Below, piece after piece: positions 21,742-32,804 of a stretch of DNA of 64,000 nt; positions within the stretch are counted from its first letter, which is position 1, and every line of letters begins with the position of its first letter. Both the position numbers and the translations under genes were made by a program. Below the pieces are notes generated by a model. It saw only the letters and a program-made list of their open reading frames with translations. It did not search any database and was not told the origin of the DNA. The stretch spans positions 930,001 to 994,000 of the forward strand of contig MQVO02000004.1 of NCBI GenBank assembly GCA_001986395.2, in the 5' to 3' direction. The DNA comes from Irpex lacteus (taxonomy: Eukaryota; Basidiomycota; Agaricomycetes; Polyporales; Irpicaceae).

Positions 21742-22927
21742 TTAGCCCAAATATAAAGATAGTGCTGTGAACCACCAAGCACGGAACAACGCCGTCCATC
21801 CTTCTTCAACTATAACCTTGTTGAGGCAGTCCCACAACCCCACGTACGGGTCGCCGCCATGTCGAAGTCTTTAGATTAAATGATAATGATCAGCTGTGTT
21901 CGATTTTAAAGTATCAAGTAGTTGTACGAACCGGACGACCTCTTCTTCCAAAGGTGAATAATCTCCATAGTCTCCGGAAACTCGATTTTCCTCCTCTATG
22001 ACAAGAGAGCTATACTCTAGTCCTGCGTGGTTACGCTGGATAGCAAGCTTGGTCGCTGCGACCTCCAGCGGACACACGAGAACGGCGCCCAGCAGTAGCA
22101 GAGCGATGAGGCACTTCACGGCGGTCGGCCCCAAGAAAACGATTCTTACGCCTTGTGATTCATTAGAGCGGCCGATAACGAGCGTGTCAACTAGAGCAAG
22201 GAAGATAATCTTGTAGACCATGCGAAGGGACAAGGCGGCGAATAACCCGGGAGTTGTGAAGATGATCCATGGTCTACGACGCTCGGTGGGAGACAGGAGG
22301 GTGCGCATGGTTTGTAGTGGGCGAAAGTAAGATAATGGACAGGGAGCGGTTATAGCGCTGTATCGGGATGATCAGTGAGTCCGGCCACGAGATGGTTCCG
22401 TATACTGACCGGTAGGTGAACACCGTGCTAACAAGATCGAGAAGGAGAGCCACGATGAGGTAGATCAAAGTGCCAAGTGGTCCGATGCTTGGGAAACCGC
22501 TGCCGTACATTACGCGTTCAGGTTTCAGAACGTAAAGTACAAAGGTGAAAAGCAGGTTTATTTCAATGAGCAACGGTACTGAAGATGTTGAAAATTAGGT
22601 CAGTATGCAAGAGGTGAATCTGGCGTACGCACGGGATCCCTTGTACAATCCGCTCCATCCCTGTGGTAGAATTATATTTAGCAGGTGTACGAGAGGGTTA
22701 ATAAAGACTTGTGTTTACTGTACCTCGATTCTCTTCACCCGCGCAAACATTCCAAAGAATGAAGTAGCAGGCCTTTGGGCGTCGACATTCCCTCCATCAT
22801 TTAGCCTGATGGATTTAGGGTTGAAGTTGGCCCTCAGACGTACGAGGGTGCCCGTCAGAGGCATAGTAATGAGTAGGGACCCTACAAGCGAGCCATACAT
22901 GGTCAGTAGAAAGGTGTGATACTCCAT
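21742..22927 (-). CDS. Mitochondrial-carrier-family-like membrane protein
   Basis: Reads complement(join(21742..21868,21932..22357,22410..22578,22633..22660,22724..22927)), 317 residues, including a 28-nt exon. Carrier features seen: MPLTGTLVRLRANFNP near residues 22-37; FARVKRIEGWSGLYKGSLP, which fits the loop helix and EG...LYKG part of a carrier repeat; CPLEVAATKLAIQRNH, a PxExxxxK-type signature; and DPYVGLWDCLNKVIVEEGWTALFRAW, a second repeat end. Hydrophobic helices lie between these parts. Carriers exchange metabolites across the inner mitochondrial membrane. The signature motifs are weaker than in canonical carriers and the expected third signature is not clear, so substrate and even location are open. 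ATG at 22927 is chosen because upstream in-frame codons lack an ATG. Confidence 0.7.
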
Positions 22928-23511
22928 TCTTGTCGTTCGCAGAGGTTGAGGTGGAGGTCGTAGTCGTAATGTGAGTTGCTTTGCTAACACCTACGGTTAA
23001 GATGGCAAACCACAGCCTTCTGGCGCTGTTTTGGTGTTGTTACGATGCATGTCCCCAATCGCCCTCTAGACTTTTGAGCAGGTCCTTGATCATCGGTGTC
23101 AGACGCGTCTATGACAGATAGCAGCTCACATGCATCAAGCACTTTCATGAACAATCATAGCGCAGTCAAGGGGGCACGAAAAAATCAAAATCTGCCTCAA
23201 TTAATTTATCGTCAAATACGGATATCAGGTAGAATACAGATAGGTTAGAGGCACCTCGGAGACCGGAAGACCAGAAGACCAGATAGGAACCTGTGAACGT
23301 CAGTTCAAGTAGGACAAAACCATGGAGAACGGCAACCTGCAAATAAAACACAGTCAGTGGAAAGAGATGCACTTAGCCTCGGATTTTAAAGTTGTGGTGG
23401 CTCTAGCCCGGTCGATCTGGGCCGCGAGTGGCGGGGATAGGAAAGTCGCCATCTGCAGAGGTCGCGCATCGGGTTAAGATATCAAGTCGCGGCGCAAAAC
23501 CGCAAACAGGG
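22928..23511. other. Intergenic, 584 bp
   Basis: Upstream region of the carrier gene and downstream region of the acidic-protein gene, both on the minus strand. A 68-codon minus-strand frame at 23166-23372 is hydrophobic but has no motif or splice support. Nothing else is visible. Confidence 0.4.
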
Positions 23512-26247
23512 CTAGTGCGTACGAATACGCTTGGAACCTGAAGGAAGTGTGAGCCATTATTGTGTAGGGCGATCATAACTGACATACCTGGAGAGCCTGC
23601 AACCGAACCCTCGACGGTATCCTCTTCCTCATAACCGTCGTCGTCATCATCTCGTGAACGCTTCGAAAGCGTAGAGAGGGTTTCTGAGGACTGTTTCGAC
23701 GATGCTGCATCATCCGCCAAGGTCTGGTCTGCATCAGGGTCCTCAAGCTCATCCCATTCCTCCTGCTCATAGTTTTCTTGAGTGAAGTGTTCACCATCGG
23801 CATCATCGTAGTCTGGGAGACGAGTCAGCGTACCAAATGGTTCAGAGTAAGATAATACAGACCATAGAGTTGTTCCGCCTCTTCTGAGTTCTCACTGCTA
23901 CCATGAGCGGTAGCATCATCTGCGTCGTCTTCATTTTCCGGAGCCAACAAGACTAAAATGATATTCTTTAACGATAGTATTCATGACAGAACGTAGATAG
24001 AACGCACCTTCGTCTGCTCGAACAATGACAGGGTCAATGTTTTCTTCTGACTCATCGTACTCAGCATCTACAGCATCATTATTAGGAATGGCAGAGCACA
24101 ACGAGAAAGTCAACGCACTGTTGTCCTCTGACCCCTTTACTGCAGTCTCAGGGTCAGTGCTGGCCTCATCAGTACCTTCTTGCGATGTCTCTTCATCAAG
24201 CTGTTTGGTTTCGTTTGCAGGAGCTTCGCCATCGAGTTCCTCCGGCAGAGCCTCACCGAACTTATCATCGTCGTCGGGGAATGTCTCGAGCGTGGCGTAA
24301 TCCCCGCCCTCTTCAGCGTCGGCACTGCGATGAACCTCATCGGCGTCGAGCTCTTGCACGGCAGATGCAACGGTGAGTTCGAGGCCCCGATCTCCAACTG
24401 CGTCGTCATTTTCTGGATTCTCATATCTGTCGCTGTCTTGATTCTGCTCTACCAAGCCATCGGTAGGTCCGTTATCGGGGTATTCCAGCGCTACTTGTTC
24501 ACCTTGTGCGTCTTCTTGGGATTCAGTCGTAGCGTCTTCTGCTGGATGGTGTTCTTCTGCAGCTACTTCCTGCGCTACTTCGTCCTGAGCGTCGTTGACC
24601 TCATCACTCTCATTCTCATGAGCATCAGAGATCGATGGCACTGCTGTATGATATTAGGTATGGGTACCAACTCCGAACCTTGCTGATCAAAGGCAACACA
24701 TACCTGACCGAGGCTGCTCTTCGGCTGTTTCGGCTGAAACCTGAAGTTGTTCTGTCTCTGGCTGTTGCTCGTCTGTTCCGAGAGCGATCTGGGCAATCTG
24801 TTCGCGGAGAGCTTGATATCGAGTAATAAAGCGGGAGCCAGATGTCAATCGTAAACGTAGCGGGCCTGTCAATCCGAGACGGTCATGTATCTCGTTTAGA
24901 TCATGTATAGTGACCTGAGCTGCGTAAACATTGTCCTAGAATAGGCGCATCAGCAGAGCACAAATATATTAGGCTAGTCAAACGTACCTCTCCTACGGTG
25001 AGATTCAAGTCATATGCTTCAAGAATAAGTTCGTTATCAACTAACTCTGCAGAGCTGTAGACAATCTGCTCCTGCCTCAGGGCAACGAATACCTGCGCCA
25101 AAGATTCGTAGTAGAGCGTGGGCTGTTCATGTAAGACGAGGTTCGTAGAAGAATTAGCAGTTGAGGATTGTCCAGGACTTTGTGATCGTGACTTAGAGGG
25201 CGGATGGTTGAACAGGCAAACATCGCCAGTAGCTATAGATGCGATCGATAAGAGTACAGCAGGGGGAGGGTCAATGTATACTCCTTCGCTGATTTCATGA
25301 GGGTCGCCTTCTTCGGGGACCTCTTCAGTGGGCTCTGCAGCTTCAGGAGCAAGGGCATCCGGATTTTCCACGGCAACAGGGTGATCACCCTCCGCGTCTG
25401 CGCCAGAAGCGATAGACGTCGCTGCCTTATGTTCTTCATGCTGAATATCGTGCTGCTCTCTAGGCTGTCGGTCTTCGTTGGCGGCGTTGGGCGCGGCTGG
25501 TACGGAGGCAGCTTGATTCTCCACAGACTCGTTAGCGATAGGATTTTCCACGTTTTCAGTTTGTTGGTAGGCCGAGTCGCCTGACGCATCGGCGGTAGCG
25601 GCTACTGGCGTATCGCTCTGAGCTTGCGCAGCGGGATAGTCTCCTGGTAGAATAGGAGAGTGAGAAGTTCCAGGGGTGGCCGAGTTGAGCTCAGCGACGG
25701 GAGCAAGAGCGCTTTCGTCGTGTACATGCTGCGGTGAGGTGACGGAAAATCTGGCTTCTGTCTCGGGCAGCGGAGTCAACACTGCAACGTCGTGGAAACT
25801 TGGAGACTCTGTCATAACAACCGATACGTCGGCGAGAGCAGGCGATGAGAGAGCATAATGAGCGGGAGGAGTCATCGGATGCTGCTCGACAATTCCAGCC
25901 TCACTTGCAATCAGTATATCTGGTACTGACTGCAAGCTTGGTGGCGAATGCTCGACCTCTACGTCTACGTCCAGGAGTTGTGCATCGCCATCATAGTCGA
26001 CATCAGCAGGAACATCGTCCGTCATCTCGTACTCTGTGATCTCTCCGTCGTGCTCGTCGTGCGGCTCCATATCGACTTCAATCGTCTCAGAATACTCCGT
26101 TGCCGCCGATATAGGGTCGTCGTCGAGCATGGTGGCCTCGACCGCCAGCCATTCTGCTGGGCTATTTTGCATGGAAAAGTCGCCGTCTGGGGCGTAGTCG
26201 AGCATTTGGGTGTCAGGGTAGTCCACGAGGGTGGTGGTCGTGGACAT
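23512..26247 (-). CDS. Large acidic basidiomycete-type protein of unknown function
   Basis: Reads complement(join(23512..23537,23588..23812,23863..23952,24008..24643,24704..24935,24988..26247)), 822 residues. It starts MSTTTTLVDYPDTQMLDY and is strongly acidic and Ala/Glu/Asp-rich over most of its length. The best-conserved-looking stretch (about residues 340-490) reads DPHEISEGVYIDPPPAVLLS, then a block with PTLYYESLAQVFVALRQE, AYDLNLTVGEDNVYAAQVTI, LTGPLRLRL and SRFITRYQALREQIAQI. It ends in a basic KRSRDDDDD segment and SKRIRTH. I recall similar unnamed proteins in agaricomycetes, but no functional domain is recognisable. The acceptor at about 24641/24644 is a NAGNAG pair that could yield two isoforms differing by one residue. 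Nuclear location is a guess from the acidic and basic tracts. Confidence 0.75.
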
Positions 26248-26708
26248 CTTGTGGGAATGCGAAGAAAATGAAAGCAGAGACAAACGAGTTTGCCGCAAAC
26301 CTTCTCACAAGCGTGGACGACAACCGGCAGGAGGTGTTCGGGGTCGTACTAATTAGTTTCAAGTCGCGGCCTCCTGGCACTCGCTGGCCTAGTATGATCA
26401 GACTCGGAGTTGGCGCCGTGAAAGAGTCTAATGATGTCTTGGGTCCGTAGACAAACAGTATATACTCGTGGATTGGATGGGATACCATATATCTTCTTCA
26501 TACAGGCGACAAACGATACTACGCTTTCAATACTATGTAGTACTAGTACATCTTGACGCTTGGGAACCGGTCGTCGGAGCTACTAAGGGAATGGAAACCT
26601 GGACCCGTACAGACCGGAACAGCTACTACCAGCTTTGCAGACAACTCGAAGACTATCAGATACTACATGATGAACTGCAATTCACGACGCTTGTTACACA
26701 ATTCCGCT
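26248..26708. other. Intergenic, 461 bp
   Basis: Promoter/5' UTR side of the acidic-protein gene (near 26247) and 3' UTR side of the BTB gene (near 26709). No gene, RNA or repeat is recognised. Confidence 0.4.
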
Positions 26709-28075
26709 TCAATGGATATCGAGCTTGACCTGTGTATTTTATCAATCATCACATACCCACCTCGAATCGTAGCCGAAATAAGAAGAAATGATGAGTACGC
26801 ACCTTACTAACAGCTCTAGTGACGGCCTCTGTGAACGCCTCTCTAAAGTGGCGAATCACAGCCGGCACATCAGCCTGATCAGGCTGGGTAGATATGGCCT
26901 TTACAAGGAGATCATCGAAGAACTCATCCGTCATCGTCGCAGGGTGCGGACGACGAATTAATTTTTCAACGGCCTCCATCATCCATTCTGCCCACCACCT
27001 AGTGGCATAAAAGACCTCAGGAGCGGTCTCCCCCTTGTGAGTGAATGAGCCCGTGATGATCTTCGCCCACTGGGTGAAGGGACGCGCGACGGCGACGGCA
27101 CGATGAGTCGGGATTAGTGCTTGGTCAGCAGAGGTGCCGAGAGTTGAGGCAAATAGCCAGCTCGCGCGAGGCGCGAAGAGGGTGATGTAGTCGCGAAGGA
27201 AAGTGCAGATGTAAAGTGGCATTGCGGCCACCTCCGTGGCGCTGGCGTGGTCTGCGTTCCCCTTCCTGAAGAGTGACGAGATAGCGTCTCCACACGCCTT
27301 GTGGTAGTCGACCAAACGAGTGTAATCACCGTGAGTGATACGCTCGAATTCAGGAATCAAGGGGAGATCGCTGGCTGTGGTCAGAACCTGCTTGAGCGAG
27401 AGTTTCGCGGCCATGCGGATTTCGTCCTGCAGGCTCGCACGACCGCTGGCGAGTGCGATCGCGTACACCTGGAGGGGCTGCTCCTCGGCCTTCGCTTCGA
27501 TTTGCTTGCGGACCTCCCGCACGATGAGATGCATGTTATACTTCTTTGCGGCTTCGAGGACGTTGAAGTCCACTTCGATGGTATTAGTGACGGGGCTATG
27601 ATTGACTGAGGACATGAAGCTGAGAAGGGGGTTGATGGTCTCGCTCCGCTCTTGAATGTCAATGACCTCGGTGCTACTCTCGGTGTCGTCAGAGGACGAC
27701 GAATCCGAGGAGGACCTGAGCTGGAGAGCGCGCTGGCCTGTTTCGAGGTTGCCGTTGAAAGCCTCGGAGGCGATAGACCAGGTAGTCTTCGGCACGTAGA
27801 ATTCCACCCCGTCGGACGCCCTCAATGTCAAGGCATCTGGCGTCTTGACGTTGAAAGGGTAGGAAGCGGCCGAGGTGACTCGACGAGCCAGAGTGACGCT
27901 AAGTCGTGTCGTATCATCAGCGAAGTGACGTGGACCTGTAATTCAGGGGATAGCTTACACAAACTCGATGATTGAGGGATGAAACATTGGCGACTCGGAT
28001 GTGAGCTGTAGAAAGAAATCTGAGGAGTAGAAGGGCTCGAAGTTATCACATACGTTTGCGCGCATTATAAGGCGT
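26709..28075 (-). CDS. BTB/POZ domain protein
   Basis: Reads complement(join(26709..26729,26803..27898,27959..28005,28064..28075)), 391 residues. The BTB core begins TPDALTLRASDGVEFYVPKTTWSIASEAF (about residues 33-62), the usual 'DV.L.S.DG..F.VHK..L...S..F' pattern. It is followed by an acidic Ser-rich insert and then IDIQERSETINPLLSF and EAAKKYNMHLIVREVRKQI, the latter half of the domain. A helical C-terminal part has many Ala/Leu helices. Expanded BTB families in basidiomycetes are mostly uncharacterised; some BTB proteins act as cullin-3 adaptors. The first coding exon is only 12 nt (ATGCGCGCAAAC, GTATGT donor), so the 5' end is uncertain. The last exon adds VKLDIH. Confidence 0.75.
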
Positions 28076-28582
28076 ACCGGTATGCCTGCGACCAATAGTA
28101 CCAGATTCCCGCCACTGCGCGTTTTACCCACTGCCCATTAAACTCTATCGTCTTCGCTGTGACTCAACTATATTATACCACATCACCAACACTTTCCGCA
28201 GTGCGATAAGATGGCACGTTGCGGGAACGATTTACAACGAGGCGGTACGGAGGAGCTGCGTAGGTAGATGGTCGGTACCTCTAACTTACTATAGCTCGCC
28301 CTGGCAGGCGTTTTGGGGTCGGGTCGCAAAGGAACCGGATTTTCCAGTAAGTTTGGGGTTGTTCTGCGTGGCACTCGTGTTGTTCTAGACACGACAGATA
28401 GCAGACAAAAGTGGTTAAATAGTTCAACGAGAGACTTCCACATTCCACGCTATTCTACTATAAGATTCCAAGATCAGCTAAGCAAACAAGCTCGAGTCAA
28501 GACAACGCAAATACTAGCAAACTGTCCAGTATATTCACCATTCTATGAGCACGCCTTCACAACACATCCAGAATCTTCTCTA
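28076..28582. other. Intergenic, 507 bp
   Basis: 5' region of the BTB gene and 3' region of the AMP-binding gene. Short plus-strand frames here are antisense shadows without splice support. Confidence 0.4.
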
Positions 28583-30597
28583 CTACTTCGAGGGCGTCAC
28601 TTTAAAGGTACCGTTCGGCAGGACCTTGGCTTTCTGGCCAGCCTCGACCCAACCCTTGTCCTCGCCTTGGACCTCCTCGACGTCGAGCAGCGTACCAACG
28701 GTGGGTCCACGGATCCACAAAGACCCGACGGGGTCGCCACCGCTCTCGATGACGTTGTCGTCTACGCCGGTGAGCTTGGCTTCGACGTTGATAGCGGGGG
28801 AGCCGACGGGCGCGAGGTACGTAAACGCATACGTGTCCGCGGCAGACGCGGTCGAACCGCTGGTCTCCGTGGGGAAGGTTTGAAGGTCGAGAGGGTGAGA
28901 AGCAAGCACGGGTCCTGCCACCAATGGATGGATGTATGCATTGACGAGAGGGGTCGAAAGGGCTACACGAGACGGGGTGAGGGTTTGATTCTCAAGGGCG
29001 CCTGTGGCATTTCCATCAGAGGTGTGTCATAACGAGAGAAAAGTAGAGAAACGTGCCTCCTGCGACTACGACGGCCCGTACTGTGCCTGCGCCGTTGCCG
29101 AGAACGGATGCTCTAGCTGGGTCGAAGACTAGTCTGTCCCACAGGCTTTGCTTGGTGATGAAACCTTCGAGTACGTTGGAGAGCTTGTGACGCCACGCGA
29201 TTGAGGACAGAAGGCCGGAGCTCTTCGCCTTCTGTGTTATAGCTTGAGTGATAGCGTTGAGGTGGGCTGGGTGTATGAACAGCACTGTGGGAGAAGGAAT
29301 GGGATAACGATCTGTGGTTTTGAGATCAGACAAGTCTTGTGCGGCACCTATCGTTTTTCGTGAACACAGGATGAGAGTTTATAAGCGTTTGTGCACATAC
29401 CAGCATCAGTTCCGACAACTTTGGAGCTATCGACAGTGGCGAAACTGGCGCCTTCGTAGACTGCAGTATAGGCAACTGCGCGACCATACGCAGTCGATAG
29501 TGGGTGAGACGAGACGATGGTGTCCAAGGAAGACAGCGTTCCTGATGTTGGGAATAGCGCGCGAATCGCTGCTACTCCGGCTGTGATATTTTGGTGGGTC
29601 AACTGAGCACCGAGAAGCTTCCCAGAGGGATCCGGGTAGAATGACACAGTGAACACCTGGGAGGGCTCTGAGAAATAAATTCAGTACTGTGTACCGGCTA
29701 GAGTGTTCTTTGTACCAACCTGGCGTTGGCACTTCAACAGGCTCAGACTGAGCGCCCTGACGCTCGATATCGTCCCATTGTAAGACGCGCACTTGACGAA
29801 TCTGACGAGCGAGTTTTGCATCTGGTTGGCCAACGACAATGATGGTGTGGTTTGTCTCTTCGTTGGCATCGTACAGAAGCTCCAGTAGTTGCGGGAGGAA
29901 GTCCGCGTGGGCGATGATTGCTGTCGGGGAATGCTCATCAAGGACTTCGGACAGCAGAGAGCTGGATGTCAAGGTGAACGAAGGGATAGAATGGGAGCTT
30001 AGTGCCAAATCCGAGATCAAGTACTCTATATATTCCAGTTAGAACGTGTACAATAAGGACTTGACAACCTGCCTCACCCAGTCCGTCATTTAAGAGGAGA
30101 AGAACATTCGAATCTCCTGGAACAAGTCCGGCCTGCTTGACTAGCCCTGTACCAAACGCAGAAACGCGCTTCAACAACTCTTGGTTTGTGATCTTAAGAG
30201 TTGTTTAGTAGACATTCATCGACCCGGCGCTGGTTCTTACCTTGGTAGACCATAGCGTCCGTGGGCCGTCCAACTCAGACCTCACGAGGTCTTTGAGTGT
30301 GTGAAGCTCCTTGGCAGGTCGAAGAGGGAACTACAAGCAATAGCAATGACCATTAAAACACATACTTTTGGAATGATAATTGCAACTCACTCTGCCCATC
30401 ATACCCGTACTATAGTTCCGGTAAATAGCGCTCTCCTTCGGATTGCGAACGCGTGAGACATCGCTCTGTCTGCCCAAGAGAATAGGATGAACGAGCGACT
30501 GGGGTTTGTAAAGATTGTGGAGGAGAAAGAGGCCCGCAGCGGCCAGACCCAGAATGACGGTCAGATCATCTGTGACAAGATAGTTCTGTACAGACAT
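28583..30597 (-). CDS. AMP-binding (long-chain acyl-CoA ligase-like) protein, degenerate and C-terminally short
   Basis: Reads complement(join(28583..29001,29057..29347,29401..29667,29720..30025,30078..30192,30241..30330,30391..30597)), 564 residues. An N-terminal hydrophobic segment (about 10-28, TVILGLAAAGLFLLHNLY) suggests a membrane anchor. The layout then follows acyl-CoA synthetases: NPKESAIYRNYSTGMM, ITNQELLKRVSAFGTGL, a VLLLLNDGLGEYLISDLAL block, FYPDPSGKLLGAQLTHQNI where the Ser/Thr/Gly-rich ATP loop is expected, and NGAGTVRAVVVAGG. It closes with GSLWIRGPTVGTLL and GWVEAGQKAKVLPNGTFKV. The ATP loop departs from the usual SSGTTGxPKG form, and the protein stops where the mobile C-terminal lobe with the catalytic lysine would follow. 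It may therefore bind acyl groups or nucleotides without full ligase activity. The last intron uses a GC donor (GCACGT, 29002-29056). Confidence 0.75.
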
Positions 30598-30865
30598 GAC
30601 GGAAAGTCGGCTGTAACGTGCGGAGAGACCTGGTCAGAGGCAGTTCAACGCTTTGGTGGCCGTCGATGAATTTCTTTAGACAAAGAAAGAGCTTAACATG
30701 CGGTGGTCGTCGTGGTTCGAGTACAAGAAAGTCTTTTGTCACCGGACTCACGCTGGCGAGGTGCAAGTGGTCACGGTTATGAGCTGAGTCCGAGGCGCGT
30801 ATTCGGCGGGCGACTTGATGAGTGGGACCACTCGAAAGGGCCGCCCGCGGCGGCTGTAGATCTTG
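30598..30865. other. Upstream region of the AMP-binding gene
   Basis: Short promoter interval between the AMP-binding gene start and the MITE at 30866. A 231-codon minus-strand frame (30566-31261) runs through this interval and the MITE, but it has no protein-like motif and crosses the transposon, so it is not called. Confidence 0.4.
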
Positions 30866-31324
30866 CCAAGAGGGGGGCGAAAAAAAGTTTCGAGACACCG
30901 AGCTCGAAAGTTTTGGGGTCCTCAAAGGGGGGGGTACCCCCCACCCACCTGCCAAATTAAGCGGCTCTGTTGATGTCTGAGACGAAGAGGATTGGCTAAC
31001 TCGCTGGCGTAGACGCTGCTCGGCTGTCAATATTTGCTCCTGCTTGCCGTCTGTCCTGAAAGGGTATCCCTCACGTGCGTTTTGAGCACCTTTGTTGTGT
31101 CGATATATGTGTCGTCTCGTCCTGCTACCCAGATATTTTGCTACATACGGATTCAGAGTACATTCGGCCATACGACTGTAAATTATTGTAGGAGACTGTA
31201 TAGGTTGAACATAAGTTTCGAGCAAACGTAGGCAAAAGTCCGCAAAATGGACCCCTGCCACCGATTAGGGGGGGTACCCCCCCTGCGGTCTATATGCCCG
31301 ATTTGAATCTCGCCCCCCTCTTGG
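30866..31324. mobile_element. 459-bp MITE with 15-bp terminal inverted repeats and 6-bp target duplication
   Basis: The two ends are perfect 15-bp inverted repeats: CCAAGAGGGGGGCGA at 30866-30880 and its complement at 31310-31324. They are flanked by the direct repeat ATCTTG (30860-30865 and 31325-31330), as expected of a target-site duplication. Inside each end lies a G-run/TAC/C-run palindrome (30927-30942 and 31268-31283). No transposase-like frame is present, so it is non-autonomous. It sits about 270 bp upstream of the AMP-binding gene. The superfamily is not clear from a 6-bp (possibly 7-bp) duplication. Confidence 0.75.
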
Positions 31325-31517
31325 ATCTTGCTCCACAAAGCGAATATGACGCTCAGTGTTACGACAATCGTACAGTTAAGAACGTTACAATTGCAAAAGA
31401 TTGATATTTGTGTATTTCATAGAGGTCAAAGGAATAAGAAATATAAACTCCTTGTCAGAAATCAGTTTAACGAGCAATGCGGTACAGATTGTAGGCGAAA
31501 TCAGGACAGCATTCAAT

Positions 31518-32433
31518 TCAGCACCATCTAATCGAGTCGTTGCCTATAAAGTCAGCGGAAGGCACTCTATGAAGATTGGGTCATTCACTAGCCATTCAGT
31601 AAAGTAAGTGGAACTTACACTTCTTCGTCCGAGTTCTCTTCTGTTTGTGCGAGAGGCCATTGGAGTCTTGAGCCGTATTCTCGCGTACTCGCTTGCGGGG
31701 GCTGGTGGGTGTAGGCCGGGGAGCTTTCAAAACCCGAATCTCGTCAATGTCAGCATAGTAGTTGTCCTTTTTGGTGTCAGGCGCTGCAGCCAGTCCAAAC
31801 CACTGATGCGTGAGAGTGAACTTGACCAGGACATCGGCACCCTGTAGTTTCTTCATCCAATCACCAGGCGCAATCAAATTACCGTCAACATCGTACTTAT
31901 GCACGTAATGGTACAGGCTCGTGTGTTTTCTCCTCGAGCATTTCTTTTAAAGCGTTCTTTGCCTCAGAAGACTCACACGGCCATGTGGCCAGGCTCCACT
32001 GTTGGTTGACTATGTGCGGGAGGAGTCAGTTCAGTGTCAGTGTTATCAAATACGACGAACCTGAGGAAGAGCCATCCGTGGCTGTGTCATCGTCGTCACA
32101 AGACTCGGTGAATGGCTGAGGTAGTTGTTCAGTCGAAGATTCTGTAAACCAAGAGAAAACGCAGCTTACCTTGAACAGCGTGTGACGAAATTTAAGGCCC
32201 CTTTCAGAACTGTTCACGAGATTGACCGGGATGGTGTTTTGAATGGACGCGCCAATCGAGCGTTTCGTGTCTTGAAGCTTGGCCACAGCAGGGAGGACAA
32301 GCTCCCACAAATTTAGGAAGCAAGTCTTGGTGGCGAGGGGCAACCAGTACGAAACTGGCCTTCGCATCACTCAGAACTCCACCAAAGCGGTCAGTCCAAC
32401 CTCCACACGGTTGCAACTTACATTTCTCCCCAT
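31518..32433 (-). CDS. Hypothetical protein, exon structure unresolved
   Basis: The most protein-like exon is about 31611-31910 on the minus strand. It encodes VDGNLIAPGDWMKKL, GADVLVKFTLTHQWFGLA, YYADIDEIRVLKAP and a basic KRVRENTAQDSNGL..KQKRTRTKK end, probably spliced to a short last exon ending at 31518. An upstream block (about 32100-32330) encodes LWELVLPAVAKLQDTKRSIGASIQ and TESCDDDDTATDGSSSG. A possible ATG is at 32433 (MGRN, then GTAAGT). The N-terminal half is in conflicting frames, so it may contain a frameshift or missed introns. The C-terminal pattern (a phrase like '..APGDW..L..G..V......L..W......YY....IRVL') recalls unnamed proteins common in agaricomycete genomes. No function can be given. 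Confidence 0.35.
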
Positions 32434-32804
32434 GTACTACATGGCTTGGTGTAATATTTTATGGATATCCGTAAGGCATACGAGTGCATTTACGATGTTT
32501 CGTAAGGTATTGCATGGTACGGGCTTGACAGGTAACATGAACACCTTGTAAGCGTGGGAAACTTAGCGTTATGTAATCTGTTGCTTAAAAAGTACTAGCT
32601 GCGGCTTAGACGCGTACCCTTATCGGTAGAGGAAAGCTTGCTCTGAGAGCAAGAACAGGCCGACGACAAGGCGCCCACAAGACGCTGTTATAGACGCTCA
32701 TAGGCGTGACCTTCACCCACGTGGACCGTGATCCATATAACTGTTCGCCACAAGCAGAACGCGCTGACCAGCTCTCTTTCTCTCTTACCACCACCTACGC
32801 TGGC
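32434..32804. promoter_or_regulatory. SPT16 upstream region with one ACGCGT box
   Basis: A 371-bp interval before the SPT16 start codon. One perfect ACGCGT lies at 32610-32615, about 190 bp upstream of the ATG. A pyrimidine-rich CTCTCTTTCTCTCTTACC stretch lies directly upstream of the ATG (about 32771-32790), a common feature of fungal transcription starts. Confidence 0.5.

Noticed and set aside
24025..26271. Plus-strand frames opposite the acidic-protein gene
   Set aside because: They are antisense shadows of a biased coding sequence, without their own splice signals.
30566..31261. 231-codon minus-strand open frame
   Set aside because: It overlaps the start of the AMP-binding gene and runs through the MITE and its inverted end; the content is not protein-like.
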